Shown here: piece after piece, positions 34,019 through 34,775 of the stretch
Position numbering within the stretch: the first letter of the stretch is position 1
Layout of the letters: each line of letters opens with the position of its first letter
Assembly (NCBI GenBank): GCA_905198745.1
Contig: CAJKDU010000025.1
Location: 1 to 34,775, forward strand
Direction of reading: 5' to 3'
DNA: 34,775 nucleotides
Origin: an uncultured Prevotella sp.
GTDB taxonomy: Bacteria > Bacteroidota > Bacteroidia > Bacteroidales > Bacteroidaceae
Position numbers and translations under genes: made by a program
The notes under the pieces: model-generated
Databases searched by the model: none
The model's input: only the letters and a program-made list of their open reading frames with translations
What the model was told of the DNA's origin: nothing

Positions 34019-34775
34019 ATGAAGAAAATTTTTACGCTTGCATTGCTGCTTGTCACTGTGTTGACAGCCAGTGCGAAGAGTAGGACATGGGACTTCACAC
34101 ATTGGAGTGCGGCGACCCTTGCCAATCTTCAGAAAGGTATGTATGCCAATTGTGGAGAAAACTTGAATCCTGCTAATGGTTGGTCCGATGTGGAAAAAGC
34201 CAGTGGAGCCAACAAAACCAATGGCAAATGCTTTTGGGAAGTAAAACACCAAGGTTCCACTGCAGGTGCGCAATTGTGTGCAGACGGTCAACCTATGACG
34301 GAATTTGAAGGCCTGCTTTATACAAATACTGCAGACCGCTCATTGGCTATAGCTGTTGATTATAACAATGACTATCAAGGCGCTTCCTATCTTTGGACAG
34401 GTTCTAAGGACAAAGTGTATTTCGTGATTCCCAATGTCGCTCCTGGTGCCAAAATTACCATGGGTGTGGAGTCTCATAAGCCAACTGACGCCCGCGGCTA
34501 TAAGCTGTTTGTCGCCAAAAACACGACTTATGATAAGAACGCCCGTGGTACGGAGTTGAAGGATGTTGATGGCAATGCCATTGCACAGCCAACAACTTAT
34601 GAAGAGCAGACTTGGTATGTTCCAGAAGAAGGACTTACAGAAACTCCCAATGAAGATGGAACATATAATATCATTGTTTACAACACGAATGGTTGTCACT
34701 GCTACTTCATCAAGGTGGATGAGGGTGACAATATGGATGAGAAGAAAAGTGTTGCATGGGTTTGCAATGGTGCCG
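34019..34775 (+). CDS. Secreted protein of unknown function, 5' part only
   Basis: An open frame starts at the ATG 34019 and runs to the end of the window without a stop (252 codons seen). It begins with a signal peptide (hydrophobic residues 5-19, cleavage near TASAKS) and no lipobox. The mature start, RTWDFTHWSAATLANL, resembles the N-terminal beta domain found on many large secreted Prevotella enzymes such as pectate-lyase-like and other beta-helix proteins (recollection, not a search). The visible part is rich in aromatic and Asn/Gly residues and beta-strands, with no catalytic motif. It lies 104 bases after the terminator of the SusCD operon and may be the degradative or binding partner of that locus. 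I do not recognise the family with certainty. Confidence 0.75.
   Translation, partial: MKKIFTLALLLVTVLTASAKSRTWDFTHWSAATLANLQKGMYANCGENLNPANGWSDVEKASGANKTNGKCFWEVKHQGSTAGAQLCADGQPMTEFEGLLYTNTADRSLAIAVDYNNDYQGASYLWTGSKDKVYFVIPNVAPGAKITMGVESHKPTDARGYKLFVAKNTTYDKNARGTELKDVDGNAIAQPTTYEEQTWYVPEEGLTETPNEDGTYNIIVYNTNGCHCYFIKVDEGDNMDEKKSVAWVCNGA

Overview
The window looks like chromosomal DNA of a Bacteroidales bacterium, most likely Prevotellaceae (inference). The grounds are three SusC/SusD-type outer-membrane uptake pairs, an ECF sigma factor/FecR pair feeding one of them, Bacteroidota-type promoters (TTTG, 19 bases, then TAnnTTTG, matched exactly three times), a MetRS with a C-terminal tRNA-binding domain, and an anaerobic sulfatase-maturase-type radical SAM enzyme. 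No rRNA, tRNA, insertion sequence or CRISPR array was recognised.

Layout. (1) 1-565: A/T-rich and gene-poor, with what looks like the eroded 3' end of an unrecognised gene and a terminator for the leftward operon. (2) 566-10533, minus strand: a self-regulated uptake operon in the order sigma factor, FecR anti-sigma, STN-type SusC, SusD, secreted thioredoxin-domain protein, secreted alpha/beta hydrolase. Its SusC gene is split by an in-frame amber codon at 8426-8428 inside the STN signalling domain, so this copy is probably inactive or damaged. (3) 10589-15574, minus strand: a second TlpA-like protein, metG, and a radical SAM maturase, with terminators after the first two. (4) 15575-16284: a 710-base intergenic region full of structure. 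It holds two near-identical outward-facing promoters in inverted orientation, covarying small dyads, a long hairpin with competing alternatives, tandem/inverted 11-12-mers and an alternating GC tract. (5) 16285-17846, plus strand: rbfA overlapping a LolC/LolE-type permease. (6) 17847-33973, plus strand: an apparent single 16-kb operon of FAS1 lipoprotein, SusC, SusD, FAS1 lipoprotein, divergent FAS1-like lipoprotein, SusC, divergent SusD, closed by a perfect 15-bp terminator stem. (7) 34019 to the end: the 5' part of a secreted protein that runs off the window.

How the parts fit. The leftward operon is a classic trans-envelope signalling uptake system: ligand in SusC/SusD is sensed through the STN domain, FecR releases the sigma factor, and the operon is induced. 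The amber codon should break that loop. The rightward operon carries no sigma/anti-sigma gene and no recognisable degradative enzyme. Instead, FAS1-fold lipoproteins occupy the places where surface glycan-binding proteins (SusE/SusF position) normally sit, between and before two SusC/SusD pairs. This is the best candidate for a poorly described system in the window: a two-transporter uptake locus built around FAS1 surface lipoproteins, two of which also carry a C-terminal beta-rich domain.
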